64,000 nt of DNA from Fasciolopsis buskii (taxonomy: Eukaryota; Platyhelminthes; Trematoda; Plagiorchiida; Fasciolidae), in NCBI GenBank assembly GCA_008360955.1, contig LUCM01009174.1:445389-509388 (forward strand). The letters run 5' to 3'. The translations under genes and the position numbers were made by a program. This document shows positions 25,357 through 36,687 of the stretch, piece by piece. Every line of letters begins with the position of its first letter. The stretch's first letter is position 1. Below the pieces are notes generated by a model, which was not told the origin of the DNA, ran no database searches, and worked only from the letters and a program-made list of their open reading frames with translations.

Positions 25357-27564
25357 TTTATTTTTTAATGCTTTCAAAATAAATCTAGAAATTGTGCGTC
25401 AAACAAAGCATGAAAGTAATCTAGAATTTTGTTTGCAGAGCAATATCGTACGCATTAAACATGAGAACTTCTCATCGTTTGCCCGGAGCAATTATTTCCT
25501 TGTCATGCGATGGATATTCCGCAGACGTTTATGCTTGTTTGTATCCATCGTCGTTATGCAGCAAAAGAGGCTAGATTAGTACCTTAATACTGCTAGTTCG
25601 AATCCCTTCACAGCATTTAACTGTCACACAAAGCGATTCCCTACTGAAATCGATAATCATTTTACTTTAAGTAATAAAGGTAATATAGTAGAAAAGAGCA
25701 ATATCTGATCACATTAGGGTGACGTCTACCTTCAATTCGGGGAGAGGTTACGAACTGTATTTTTTAAACTTCATTTACGCTAACTCGCAGCATCTGTCTA
25801 GTCCTCATATCTAGGCAATTTGCTCATACACACACACACACATTCGAGCACATCGGTTTACCGTGGCGAGAGAAGGAATAGCTAAGGAAAAAAAGCCGTT
25901 TCTAACTGGCATGAAATTTTGAAGTGCTACGCAACTTTGCGTTCCATCAACTGCGTTTGGCTGGCCAAGAGGCTAACCGAGCCCCTTTTTGTCTGGCACT
26001 TTCTGATCCGCAGACATTTCGCATATCCAGTCGACTGATGTCATGCAATCCCCTTGGAGAAGTAAAATTTAGCAAAAGGATATATCATGGCTATCAGTCT
26101 GGTCAAAATGATGTGAAACAATGCTGCGAGAAATCAAACAGTTTTCTAGTCAAGTCACGTTATTTGAATACATTAAATAAATAAAACCCGATTTAAGGAC
26201 TATTTCGGTTAATTTCACAAAATCAACTGAATTTCTTATGGATCAAAACAAGAAACATTTCTAAACGCCGTTGTTTTTCATCTATTCAGTTTAGATGCTA
26301 GAATTGCCGGAGAAACTGATTCGAAATGAAATTCGTTTCCAGTAATTTCGCCTAAGATTTAAAATCCCAAACTCAAATGAGTTAAAAAGGGTTAGCACGA
26401 TCTCGTTGCATTCCATTTTGAATAGATTTGAAATGCTTTCTGATGTCTTTTGGTGGTGTCTAGTAATCTGTGGGAAAATTTGTACTTCTAGTGTTGCTTG
26501 TGTTCAAAGATTAGCAATTGGTTTGATGGAATACCGTTTACGCGCACATTTGTATTTCACTGTGTTACTATTCATAGAACGATTCAGAGTAAACTAGAAA
26601 CGAACCAAATATTTCCTCATTTCGTTCACAAGACAGGCTTGATGAAATTGTTCGGTGTGATCGAGGAGGCGCACAAAAGCGGTCTGGACCAAGGCCTTGG
26701 AAATCGTGATTTGTTCGCCAGACCAGCGATTTAACCCGATTGCACAAGCTTCACACACTTGACCCGACCTGGCGTAACCCGGTAATTCGATTGGCCGCAA
26801 TTTGTGACAAGCGGCAAAAATCATTGTGGACATCGCGCCCATTTATTCCCGAACGCCCAGTCCGTGTCTAAGCGACAAACTAACCACTTGATTATTCCCT
26901 TGGGAAGAAAGTATGATAATTTGCTTGCAAACGTTTGGATTGATCAAACGGCCGATTAGACAAAAAACGGACCGATTTCTCAGTCCGGTTAATGTGAACA
27001 AAATGTTTGCTGATTTATTACATGATTAAAGATTGGGTGTTGCAAAGCTTGAACCTGCGTTTACCACGGATTTTTCAAACGTCTAGATTGAACGTTAGCG
27101 GTGAGAAAACAGTCAGCGAAATGATCATGTCAGATGGTGATTTGTACTAAATAAATTTTCAGTGAATAGCAATGATTAGTTGTTTAGGGCACCCTGAAGG
27201 TTCGTGTCAAAATCGAACTGGGCTCAGGAAGAGTGTGCACACATGATTTATTCATTTCAGGTGTCCCAATGATAATGTTTCTCCTTCGTGTCTCTCGGAT
27301 TGGATCCGTCAGACATGCGCGTTGTCAGTGATTCAAACAAGATCATATCGCGAAACGCACACGATCTGGACTGACTAAACGGGAGGAAATTTGAGTGTAC
27401 GTGTTTGCTAACCAGTCGAATTGATCTAAAGGAATTTCTATTCCTCTATCCAAAGACGACGCTGCTGGCAATTTTATCACTGCATTTAGCTCAGAACCTT
27501 ATTACAAAGAATTATTTACTGTATTTAAAGTAATGTTTAAAGAAACGTGTTAGTTTTTCTTCAG
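25357..27564. other. No clear feature
   Basis: GGCTTTTTTTCCTTAG on the minus strand (plus-strand 25881-25896) is a strong acceptor, but the following frame runs into the CA repeat. The acceptor TTTTTCATCTATTCAG at 26270-26285 (plus) is followed only by very short frames. Confidence 0.3.
25826..25842. repeat. Short (CA)n tract
   Basis: Eight CA units in a row. Confidence 0.8.
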
Positions 27565-27653
27565 GTAACCATAGATTTATGCCTACGTATATGCATATTT
27601 GTTATAGTCTTGTTTCTATGACGCTAAGATTCGTATTGGTCCCTGAAATACTA
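27565..27653 (+). CDS. Candidate internal exon (pairs in phase with 29038-29137)
   Basis: The acceptor GTTAGTTTTTCTTCAG (ending 27564) and donor ATACTA|GTAAGC (GT at 27654) enclose 89 nt, 2 nt in and phase 0 out. The frame reads NHRFMPTYMHICYSLVSMTL then RFVLVPEIL, a hydrophobic segment long enough for one membrane helix. Its outgoing phase 0 matches the incoming phase 0 of 29038-29137, also hydrophobic, so the two could belong to one multi-pass membrane protein gene with a 1.4-kb intron. A second frame after this acceptor is also open to a stop. No family is recognised. Confidence 0.33.
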
Positions 27654-29037
27654 GTAAGCAAATGAAAATTAAAAACACGTGGTTGAAAGTGATTTCAAAC
27701 ACGACGACTGGAATGGTTCTGAATTCGTCTTGTTTACATTAGACTCATTTACATCATTAGAGATAATCCGATTCGTTCTTCATTCCATTGTGATACCGAG
27801 AACTGCCGAAACCGTTCGTTTTATCCCCATTCCTCAATCTAGCACCCAGATAAATTGTTCCCATTCGTAACCGGTGCAAATGTGCATCATGGAACGGTTA
27901 TGCAAAACGGTCAGTAAAAACAGAACAAAAAAGGGTACCTTGATATGGCCTAAAAAGAACACCAAACACGTAGGCGTCCTTCTGCCGGCCTCACACAAGG
28001 TATTTTTTATGAAGATCGAATTTGATGAAGGGCAATACGAATGCATTCCCATACAATTAGACGGTCAAGTAAGAATAGTGAGTGTCGCAAAGGGCGCTAC
28101 TGCTATGACACCTAAACACGGATTATATTTGTCTCTTTAGCAACCGCCGAGTTAGAGGCGAACGTGATGAGACGAAAACAAGCACTAAAGATCTGTCTTC
28201 CAAAGAAACGTGAAATTGGAAGTAATTTCAAACCAGCATGTACTAAGCAAAGAATTTCGCCATCACTGAGTCCCACAACGTCGACCATCATCCGGATGGA
28301 CGGGATATGTCAAACGTAACACTGCTGCCTGTAGTCTGTGCAAAAAGAGATAGCAAAATCGTTAGAGGTTAAACGTTTCCTTTCCACTTCATGTTTTCCA
28401 AAATTGGTTTTTGTTTGTGCATAAATATGGCGACTACGCGTTGATATGCAACGCCTCGGCAAGCATTTCTTGGTCATCTTTAGGAATTGGAGAGAACATG
28501 ACTGTTTTCAACAAACCATTTCGAAAATGTTGCAATAATTTTTTAATATCCTGGTCTGCTCGTTGACGGAATGATTACGAACGGAGTACAGTGGAAGTAG
28601 ACCCAGGCTAACACTTCTAACCAATTTTTCTTTTATGAATAACGTATCAAAATACCGAATTACAAGCATTGAATACGCGTCGACTTTGAGGAGCTGCATC
28701 AAGCCAATCATTGGAGTAGGGAGTGAATAGAGAATAAATCAAAAATAAATGGAAAATGTCTGATAGCAACGTCATCTACCGAGCAGGACCGAAAAAAATC
28801 TGCAAGATTTTGGTGTTTGAGTTAAACTGAAATGGACTTGATGAACGTACAGTGGTCGTACATTTTGTTTGTGGCTCAATTGGATGACGTGTGGGCTGCT
28901 GACTATGGAGGTTGATACGATGCTACGGACATTTTTCTCGTCGGAACTCGAGCATTCACTGGGCTTTGTTTAGGATTATGCATGCGAATATGACCGGCTA
29001 TCCAGGGTGGAATCGTTTTTCTTTTGTGTAATTACAG

Positions 29038-29137
29038 AAACGAACTCATGCAGGAACAGAAATTAGTCTGACATTTTGCATGGTGAACTGCTCAATCGCC
29101 TTGTGCTTGGGTTCACAACGAACTAGCCTCATCCAAG
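29038..29137 (+). CDS. Candidate internal exon, hydrophobic
   Basis: The acceptor TTTTTCTTTTGTGTAATTACAG (ending 29037) and donor ATCCAAG|GTGAAC (GT at 29138) enclose 100 nt, phase 0 in and 1 nt out. The peptide begins KRTHAGTEISLTFCMVNCSI and ends SQRTSLIQ, with a hydrophobic middle. Splice sites at both ends are good and the frame is continuous. A further acceptor at about 29350 (TTTGTTTCCAG) would accept the outgoing phase and give a short tail. Function unknown. Confidence 0.36.
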
Positions 29138-31093
29138 GTGAACGAAGAACTTTGTTTCATTACATTCCACCAAGGCCCGCCATTTAATGTGCACGAGTTT
29201 TGCATCCCGGAGAAATGTAGTAATGTACAAACAAACCCATAGAACTAAACGTTCCATGACTTCAGACGGAAATAGCATTCACTATTTTACTCATTCGAAA
29301 GATCCGAAAACGCAACGGCTCAGCAATATTCACAGTGTTTGTTTCCAGTATGTCTCAGTACCACGCGAAAATGCTTTTCTAGGATGTCCGCACACCTCGA
29401 CAAGCTTGTCTTGTGTGGTCGTGTATGATACTAAACGACAGAGTTCCGTTAGTTACAAAGGTTGTTTTGGTCATTCGTTGACATCCGTGTCTAGGTTACT
29501 CCAAATAGTTCGGTAAAACTGAAATTTCGACATAATTGTCTATCGAATTTTAAGATTCTCAAAATAAAACTGGGTTGTTTCCTAATCGTTTTTGCTCTGA
29601 CACTACTGCTTCTTATTCGTCTCACTATCGTCGAAAGTCTTCCGCTGGTCCTTTGTCGGACAAGTCTGAATTTCGAAAGCATTCATGTGTCCCTCCTCTA
29701 TTTTATCTAGTGAGAAACTTTGACTTGACAAATAAGCAGTCAACGTCTCGATCAATTGGATTTTAACCAAGACAATATGACCAACGGTCAGTAGGTTGAT
29801 TTCGGTCGAGCAAATCTAACCACTGTCTCCCTGATCATTCGGAACGATTTTTGTAATAAATTTCCAAGCTTCTAAACTCAACTAATGTTAACCGCCGGCA
29901 AACTTCGTGTACGTATTAGGAGTTTACATTATTTGGCTGACAAATATTTCTCTGAGTTTTCTTTTGTATTTCTTGTTTTATTGACCACAAACTGGCTACC
30001 TCGAATGATCATAGCAAAAAGAAGCCCTCGAACTGCTCGGCCAAATGACTTTTCCCATAGAAAACACGTACGGGTTTTTGTACGAAGATATCATTCTGAT
30101 CCCAAGCGACAATTTTGCTTCGAGACACTGTCACTGTAAACGGCAAAACAGTTGGACAATCACAATGAAAGACCAGTTATCCGATATGCTACGTGTAGCA
30201 AAATTCGAGGCATGAAAGTGTCTGAGTCCAGGATCCGAATTTGGCAGGTCGGAGTTCGTCTGGCTTTGTCATCATACCCCAATTGTGTCCAGTCATTCGT
30301 GTCCCCAATTCACACTATTGGGAAAATTAATCAAGAATTTGTTTTTTAGTAAGATTTTTTTCGATTACGGTTGCTTGAAAAACATGGCAAAAAATAAAAT
30401 CTTGGAGCATAAAGTTTTACAAGAAAAATGGATTTTTTTTATATTTCAACGCTGTACACTTTCGAGATCAAAATCCATCACTTTGGTCCGCCTTCTAGCC
30501 CTAGGTACACCCACGGATATCGATCGAACTTATCACATCAAATTTTTGTGAAGCGTCCACCCCCTCCATCAGATTCTTAAATTGCAATGACTGTTTGCAA
30601 TCCAAATGTTTGTGTAAAGCAAATGTGACAAGTTATTATTCAAAATTATCCAATTAAACAAAAATCAACAGATGTATGCTTGAATTCATACGTGTATGTC
30701 CCTCGGTAACCCTAACCACGTGATCTAAACTAACACATGTCTTTATTTAATGTTATTAATACAGCATTTTATTACACATGACGTTTACCAATAACGCTAT
30801 CTTAGTATATTATTCACAATAAAATCTAACACATGAGGCATCGATTCTTCCATACACTCCTTACGTCATGGGGTCATAGCAGACGGTCTCTCTGGTTTGT
30901 TTCCCTTGTCTTCGATTTGACTCACCCAAATATGGTTGATTTTTGATTCCATCGTCTTGGATATTCAGCTCACACGACTCACCAATGTCCCCTGTAAAAG
31001 CTCGTCTACAGACTCTCAATGGAGACTTCGATTGACGATATCCAAACATATACATGCATATTAGTAAACACTCACAAATCGGAGAATATTTGC
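29138..31093. other. Probable intron or intergenic sequence
   Basis: A 109-codon plus frame at 29187-29516 has an internal acceptor (TTTGTTTCCAG near 29350) but no second support. AATAAA in minus sense (TTTATT at 30742-30747 and 30768-30773) lies 320-350 nt beyond the stop of the minus-strand exon at 31094 and could be its poly(A) signal. Confidence 0.3.
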
Positions 31094-31206
31094 TCAGCAA
31101 CTGTAATTTGCAGTGACAAAAGTGAGAAATCGAATCATATCTGAGAATTGGACAAGTTGTTTGATATGCGTTAGTGTCTCACATGCAAGCCACGCAATTC
31201 GTGATC
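31094..31206 (-). CDS. Candidate terminal exon, in phase with 31591-31713
   Basis: The minus-strand acceptor TATTCTTGTTCCCGTTTTTAG is strong. The exon starts with 2 nt and then 36 codons, SRIAWLACETLTHIKQLVQF then a hydrophobic end FLTFVTANYSC, to TGA. The 2-nt start fits the 1-nt end of 31591-31713, and the joined codon is Gly. The intron would be 384 nt (GTAATG...TTTAG). A competing downstream exon, 31341-31438, is also phase-compatible. Function unknown. Confidence 0.35.
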
Positions 31207-31590
31207 CTAAAAACGGGAACAAGAATAAAACACCGTGACCGAAACGTTTTGGATTAGATGAACGGAAACATGGCTTATAAACAACAACTCGTCTGATTGC
31301 ACGTATGATTGTTATAAGAAGAAAAAAATATGAACAATCTTCAGCTAATCGGGACTCTATCAGAAAGAGCCAACTCAAAAGACAAGTTGATTGTTGTTTG
31401 TAATTGATTTGACTGTAGATTTCGACATATTTGACCATCTGTCAGCCATGAACCAGATAGGCGCGTGAAGAACAATTGAAATAGTTTCGCATAAAGTCAT
31501 TCGATTACTTCGTGTAACGATAGGACAAAACGGAGTGGTAGTACCAGAAGGGAAAAGAAATCGTTTCATTTTAAACACGAAAGACATTAC

Positions 31591-31713
31591 CTGAACTGGA
31601 TCGCTTGGAACAAGACTCTAAATGATCAGTCTTCGTTGATGACTTTGTTAGGCTAGTTGAACTTTTCTCCCCATTCGCGCAGCCTGACCGATGTGGCGTA
31701 GATATCTCATCAG
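31591..31713 (-). CDS. Ser/Thr-rich internal exon
   Basis: A minus-strand acceptor of very good quality (TTTTTCTTTTCTCTAG) and donor TTCAG|GTAATG bound 123 nt, 2 nt in and 1 nt out, with one frame open throughout. The peptide DEISTPHRSGCANGEKSSTS, followed by more Ser, Thr and Lys, has the composition of a disordered, phosphorylatable linker. The ATG-started frame at 31973-32290 (MLDTVLCDYDEFCSMLDEIR...) lies upstream on the same strand. It could hold an earlier exon ending at A|GTGGGC in matching phase, but that donor is poor. Confidence 0.42.
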
Positions 31714-33560
31714 CTAGAGAAAAGAAAAATATTTCTGCTGAATATTTTCCTCTGAAACAAGTTGCAACTCCGTTCACATTTTTTGTTGTTATTTTTTATG
31801 AACAAACCATTGAAACGTCCTTACATTTGAAAGTAAAAGTCAATAATGCAATGTTATTTTGCTTATGACCGAGACAATTACCATGTAACAAAACATTGGA
31901 TAGTGCAGAAAAACGGAACTAAAAAACTGTTTCAATATGTTCACGTTATAGCAATTGCTCTGAACATGCGGATTATGAAATTAGACAGTATTTTTGAAAA
32001 CAGTCCATTCCCATGTCAACGCTGCCAGGTAGGTCAACCAGTAAACAGTTTGTTCCTTCCCTGGATATCACGTGGTTATAGTTATAGGCAGGCGTTAAGT
32101 TTGTGACTTGCCCACTCTCAGGTTGGCTATTGTTTATTAGATTAGTCCTCGCAAAATGTTTCAACACTTCAAAGTCGGCAGACATAAAACAATCAGGACA
32201 AGTGCGTCGACGGAGGCCTAACGCAACTGAGCGAATCTCGTCAAGCATGCTACAAAATTCATCGTAATCACACAAAACCGTGTCCAACATCAGTCTCTTA
32301 CGTTAATCTCTTCCAACAGATATCACTTAGCGTCTAACTGATAACAAAGTCCAGTTTCGCAGATTTGACCAGTGCAGAATGGATCAAACTGCAATCCACT
32401 AATTTGTATCGCGTGTCTCTTATAGGTGAGCGGCAAGATCACATTAAACGACATCCGGACTTTTTGCTTATATGACTATGCTTAGCCGATCAAATTATGT
32501 AAGCCCATCTCATCCACCACAGTGACTGTTTTGTAACCGGATTTCCCTATGAATCAACCGGCATATGTACCCGTTAGAATTCACCGCGATGATCGTCGTG
32601 ACCTTGTACCTTTCTTATTAACATACTCGCGGTAGAGATTTGTGATTTGCGATCATGCATTGGATCGAATCTTGCAGGGGTCGAAGTCATTTTCACATCC
32701 TGATCAATCCTAAAATTATATAATTACTTGAAACATGCCTTCGTGTTCGAACATGATGCTATCCGGTCACGATTCAGCGTTACATTTGTTCCACGGTTCA
32801 CAGGGATGCAGCAGACAGCCAATTCACCCACCTCATTGACTAATTCAAAGCCATCTCGTCATCAGTTGTTTTCGTTTGATAATAAACACTAAGAAATAAT
32901 CCCCAGTGCTTTCCAGTTATCTGCACTTCGCTAGGAAATGAAGACTTGGACTTCGGAAGGAACTGATTCAACGAAAATATGATAAGGCTGCCTCTATAAA
33001 TGAAACCTGAAAGTCTAAATGATCGATTTTGTCCTGACTTATGTTCTCCGATGATTTGGCCAGCTGTCTTTCGTGTGTGGCTGATAACGTCCCATGCATA
33101 TTTTCCCCGGGTATATCCAAGTTTGAGTAACACATGAACCGGCATGATTCCCAATCACGTTGACGAGCCCAACGTCTGACCGGTCAGCACATCCCCCAAA
33201 GAGTGTCACGCAGTTTAGAGAACAGTTTTAGACGTCATTTGTTACGAAAACTATAATCAATAGGAGCTCTATTTGTTTAATGATTAGGCGACGACAGATC
33301 ATAAACGCATATATTTGTAAGCCACAGGGAATCTTTTCCACATTTAGTGGAAAGCTCTCCGTGGAGCGGATTGTCTTCTTCACGAAGGAAACTGTTATAA
33401 ACAATATGTTTTAAATTCTTTCTTTGAAAAATGTTCGCTTTGAACGAGTATGTATCAAATCGATCAAATTTATCGACCGTTCATGTTTAAATCATTTTAA
33501 ACCGCACCAGATCATAGTTGGAAATACTTGGAAAAAGATTCTGCAGACTTTTCTTCTATC
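31714..33560. other. Possible upstream exons of the minus-strand gene
   Basis: Minus frames at 31973-32290 and 32840-33154 are open and of mixed composition, but they lack convincing paired splice sites. I could not settle whether they are coding. Confidence 0.25.
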
Positions 33561-33734
33561 TTTTATTCATTACTTCCTTTATTAGTGAAATAACAATGTA
33601 CATCATTTTTCAGGAAGGGGGCTGCGGCCAACCAAAGCCAGCCAATTGAGGAAGTTGACCGGCGGTGGGAGGATCCGAACCCACGACCTTCATAACCAAA
33701 AGTCACAACCTCATCCCTTCGGCCACCGTTGGCC
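33561..33734 (-). repeat. tRNA-derived SINE, family 1
   Basis: Full-length minus-strand copy: ATTCATTACTTCCTTTATTA then GTGAAATAACAATGTACATC, a GGGGGCTGCGGCC block, GAAGTTGACCGGCGGTGGGA, box B as GGATCCGAACCC and the head end GGCCACCGTTGGCC. One base change (TTCGAA to TCCGAA) damages box B. Confidence 0.9.
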
Positions 33735-35065
33735 TCACCAGAGCTCCACGAGTTTGACCAGTTCCGTTTTTCTTGATCACCTCCATTATTCTTACTGCAC
33801 GAATACGACCTGGTCTACAAGTAAACCGGTAAATTACTAGACTAATGCATAACTTGCGTTTTTGTCATTAGGGCGCGATTCCATTCATCTGTGTTATATA
33901 AAATTATTTTGCCAAAAAGAGTAATTCAATGGAATAGTGCTTCTTTTCCTAGCATTCTTCAAACAGAAGTCTAGTGGAACCCTCAGACTTCATAACTGCT
34001 AACGACTCCCTACATGGCTTTGGACCGTCAACCATTATCCTGAGAACTGGAGTGATATGGAATCACAAAAGTTCCCCACATGTCAGATGCGACAACCAGC
34101 TAGGCAGATTGTCGTTTATTTTATTATGAAGCCTAGACCACTTTTGTGGCGAGAAATAAAGGGCATTTGGACAGTTTTTGCCTACGTAAATAAAAGCTGA
34201 CAAAAGCTCCCAAACAGTTCAGGTTGGCGTTGTTGCCAATGTTTTCTTGTAGGTTCTACTCCGATGCCCCTCTGTTCCAGTTATTTGCAGCTAATTATGC
34301 TGAATGTAGGAAGGTGAACACATAGGAGTACAAGTGTTCTGTTAGTCATAAACACTTTGGCAAAACTCGAGTTCATCGATCGGGTTGTGTAACGGAATGC
34401 TTGACTCGGGAGTCTCGAAGTGTGATGTTGCCGACGCTAGTAAGTAAAGGGAACTTAAATCAACAGTCCTATGAAGCCAACTTCGATTTGGCAAGTGGCA
34501 GTAGCAGACGGAGAATAGGATACTTCATAATTTCGGTTCCCTCATTGTCCAACAAGCTTAGCTCATCAAGATGTTAATCTCTCAGCTTCACTTTTAGGTC
34601 TCAAGCTTTACAACCCTGTTGAAATGAAATCGTCAGGGCGTAAGAGTCACCGATTGTCATTCTTCCTACTAACTGGACGGTTAAATTTGGCTTTCGCTTT
34701 CCCAATGACTTTTACCTGGTGGCATGGTCGCGTGACCTTTCGGTTTTTGATTAGGTAATTTGCTCTGCAGCGGGATTCACGCCGAACTCAATCAGAACCA
34801 ATGAACAAGCAACAAGACCCAAGTAAGCTTAGGCCTAGTAGGCCTATTATCTAGCATAATCATACATATAATTAGATCCAGTATTAAGTGCACCTTTGAT
34901 TTGGAAAACTTGGCCTTCTGGACCTATTGTCATTGCATCTTTTATAACCGTGGAAACTTTGGTGCTATCGCATGAATATGACATCGAAACCTACTAAATT
35001 CACAGCGTTTTAATCCATCAGTTTCTTTCTCGTCTTTTTTGATTTGGAGAAATTTTGTCGTTGCC
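33735..35065. other. No clear feature
   Basis: A stretch at 34370-34440 (TGTAACGGAATGCTTGACTC region) faintly resembles a tRNA head. It was not called. Confidence 0.3.
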
Positions 35066-35168
35066 CCTGGCGTGGTTTTATACCTCACAAAATGATTCTT
35101 CGGCAATTCAGTTGCACCGGGTTTGTCACCTCAGTTGGCGATGAACTGTTTGTGACCTAAATGCCAAA
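35066..35168. mobile_element. Fold-back (MITE-like) element, copy B
   Basis: The left arm (about 35067-35111) and right arm (about 35129-35168) are imperfect inverted repeats; for example TCACAAAATGATTCTTCGGC on the left aligns with TCACAAACAGTTCATCGCC read from the right arm. The right end GTGACCTAAATGCCAA matches the right end of the 39.6 kb copy (GCGACCTAAATGTCAA). Short, without coding capacity, and sharing terminal repeats between two loci: consistent with a MITE. Confidence 0.5.
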
Positions 35169-35492
35169 TTCAAAGATCAGTATAGCGTGAAAACTACTTA
35201 CCCGAAAGGTTAGGAAGGCCAAGGTGGATAAACAATGAGAACACCTCATGCACCTGATTATTGTTAGCAGATCAGTAGATGTAAACTTGTTGGCCAAATG
35301 AGTTAGTTTAACATCACGGCAGACATGTGTTATACAAATTGCATACATACGGAAATGAAACAAAAAATAGGATGTGAAAAAAGAAAGTGGTGAACCCGTG
35401 TTTCGCATTGGATCGATTGATTCGGGATGGTAATGAAGACCTACACATTTCTAGCGTTTGCGGTCTCACTTCTTTACTTGCATAATCAAACC

Positions 35493-36063
35493 AACAGAAG
35501 ACACTTGGGAATCCATACTCGAGAACATGTGTAATTTCATTCATCGATTGCACGTTGAACTGACTGGAATATTATACTGTGATCTAAATGAATTTCTGGA
35601 TCACTTTTCCGATAGTCAATTTACCAATGATTGTTACCCATTTGGGTTTCATGAACAACTGTATGAGAGATATTCTGTTCCTCACAAAGTTTCAGCAAAC
35701 CAAAGCACTGAATGTTAGACCGCATTTCTAATTTATGCACAAACTCTTGTAAACCGAAAAGCATGAGCCATCAGTGACATTTTAATGCTTGTGATTTGAT
35801 ACCCAGTTTAGACGCAATCAAGGTAAACAGGACGATGAATTTCGATGTTTCAATCCAAAAACATGAACCACACACCGAGAAATTTGATGAAATTCAGACA
35901 GGGAAGCAAGTTGCCATTTGGAATGCATTTCACTTGAAGACGTATTCAACCGAACAGCCTAGTGGTTACAATGCCAAGCAGAAGCGTCCAAGGTCTGTAG
36001 TGTTTAGGACAGGCAACTGATTCAAATCACGTCACGTGGACAGAAAATTTCAACCAGTTTTAG
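35493..36063 (+). other. Possible exon cluster, unresolved
   Basis: Two plus frames, one from an acceptor near 35492 to TAG at 35716-35718 (TWESILENMCNFIHRLHVEL...) and one near 35811-35995 ending at AAG|GTCTGT (VAIWNAFHLKTYSTEQPSGY...), look protein-like. Their phases do not join cleanly to each other or to 36064, so no gene model is offered. Confidence 0.2.
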
Positions 36064-36252
36064 GCAAATAACAACTATGAAGACTTTAAACATGCTCATC
36101 GATTGGCACGAGATATACAAATCCACAATATTTTATGGGCCATTCAGAAGAGGATTGAGATGCATTCAAACATCCCAGCTCTGCAGTCACGTTATGGGCT
36201 TATAAGAGAGACCAATTTAAAGATCAGTAATGCAGGGCAACGCATTATATAA
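36064..36252 (+). CDS. Candidate exon, basic helical peptide
   Basis: The acceptor TTTCAACCAGTTTTAG ends at 36063. A phase-0 frame of 62 codons follows to TAA, starting ANNNYEDFKHAHRLARDIQI and continuing with alternating basic and hydrophobic residues, suggesting a long amphipathic helix. A possible donor A|GTAATG lies near 36230. No family is recognised. It could be a terminal exon of an upstream plus-strand gene. Confidence 0.25.
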   Translation, partial: ANNNYEDFKHAHRLARDIQIHNILWAIQKRIEMHSNIPALQSRYGLIRETNLKISNAGQRII

Positions 36253-36687
36253 TCCAAGCTGTTTATGATAAACCCGTTTTTGCTTGTCTTTAGCTCGGAT
36301 AACGATTCTAGTTTGCTTTGATTCCATACTTAAGTGAGTGATGGTAACAGTCCATACAATTGTTCGGTTCCGGCAAAGCGAAGTGAACTTTCTGTGGCAC
36401 TATGAAATACTGCTATTAAGGTCAAGTTAAAAATAAAACGTTAAAATTTATTGCTAACCTATCCTGTATTTGACCACGATTATGGCTAACTCAGATAAAC
36501 ATCCGAGGGATGAAATATTGATTTTAGGTCAGAGAAAGTCTACTAATCGATAGCGTCTTATGGTTCTCTGATCATTGTGCTAGGCACAAAAAAACGTTAC
36601 CTTTGCCAAAAGGTCGCCTGCCTGTTTTGCCGTGTAAAATAAATCATTTTGGAAAACAATTAATGCTACTCACGTTCCGGAAACACT

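Noticed and set aside
29187..29516. 109-codon plus ORF as a gene
   Set aside because: Length is within chance expectation for this composition, and no splice or motif evidence fixes the frame.
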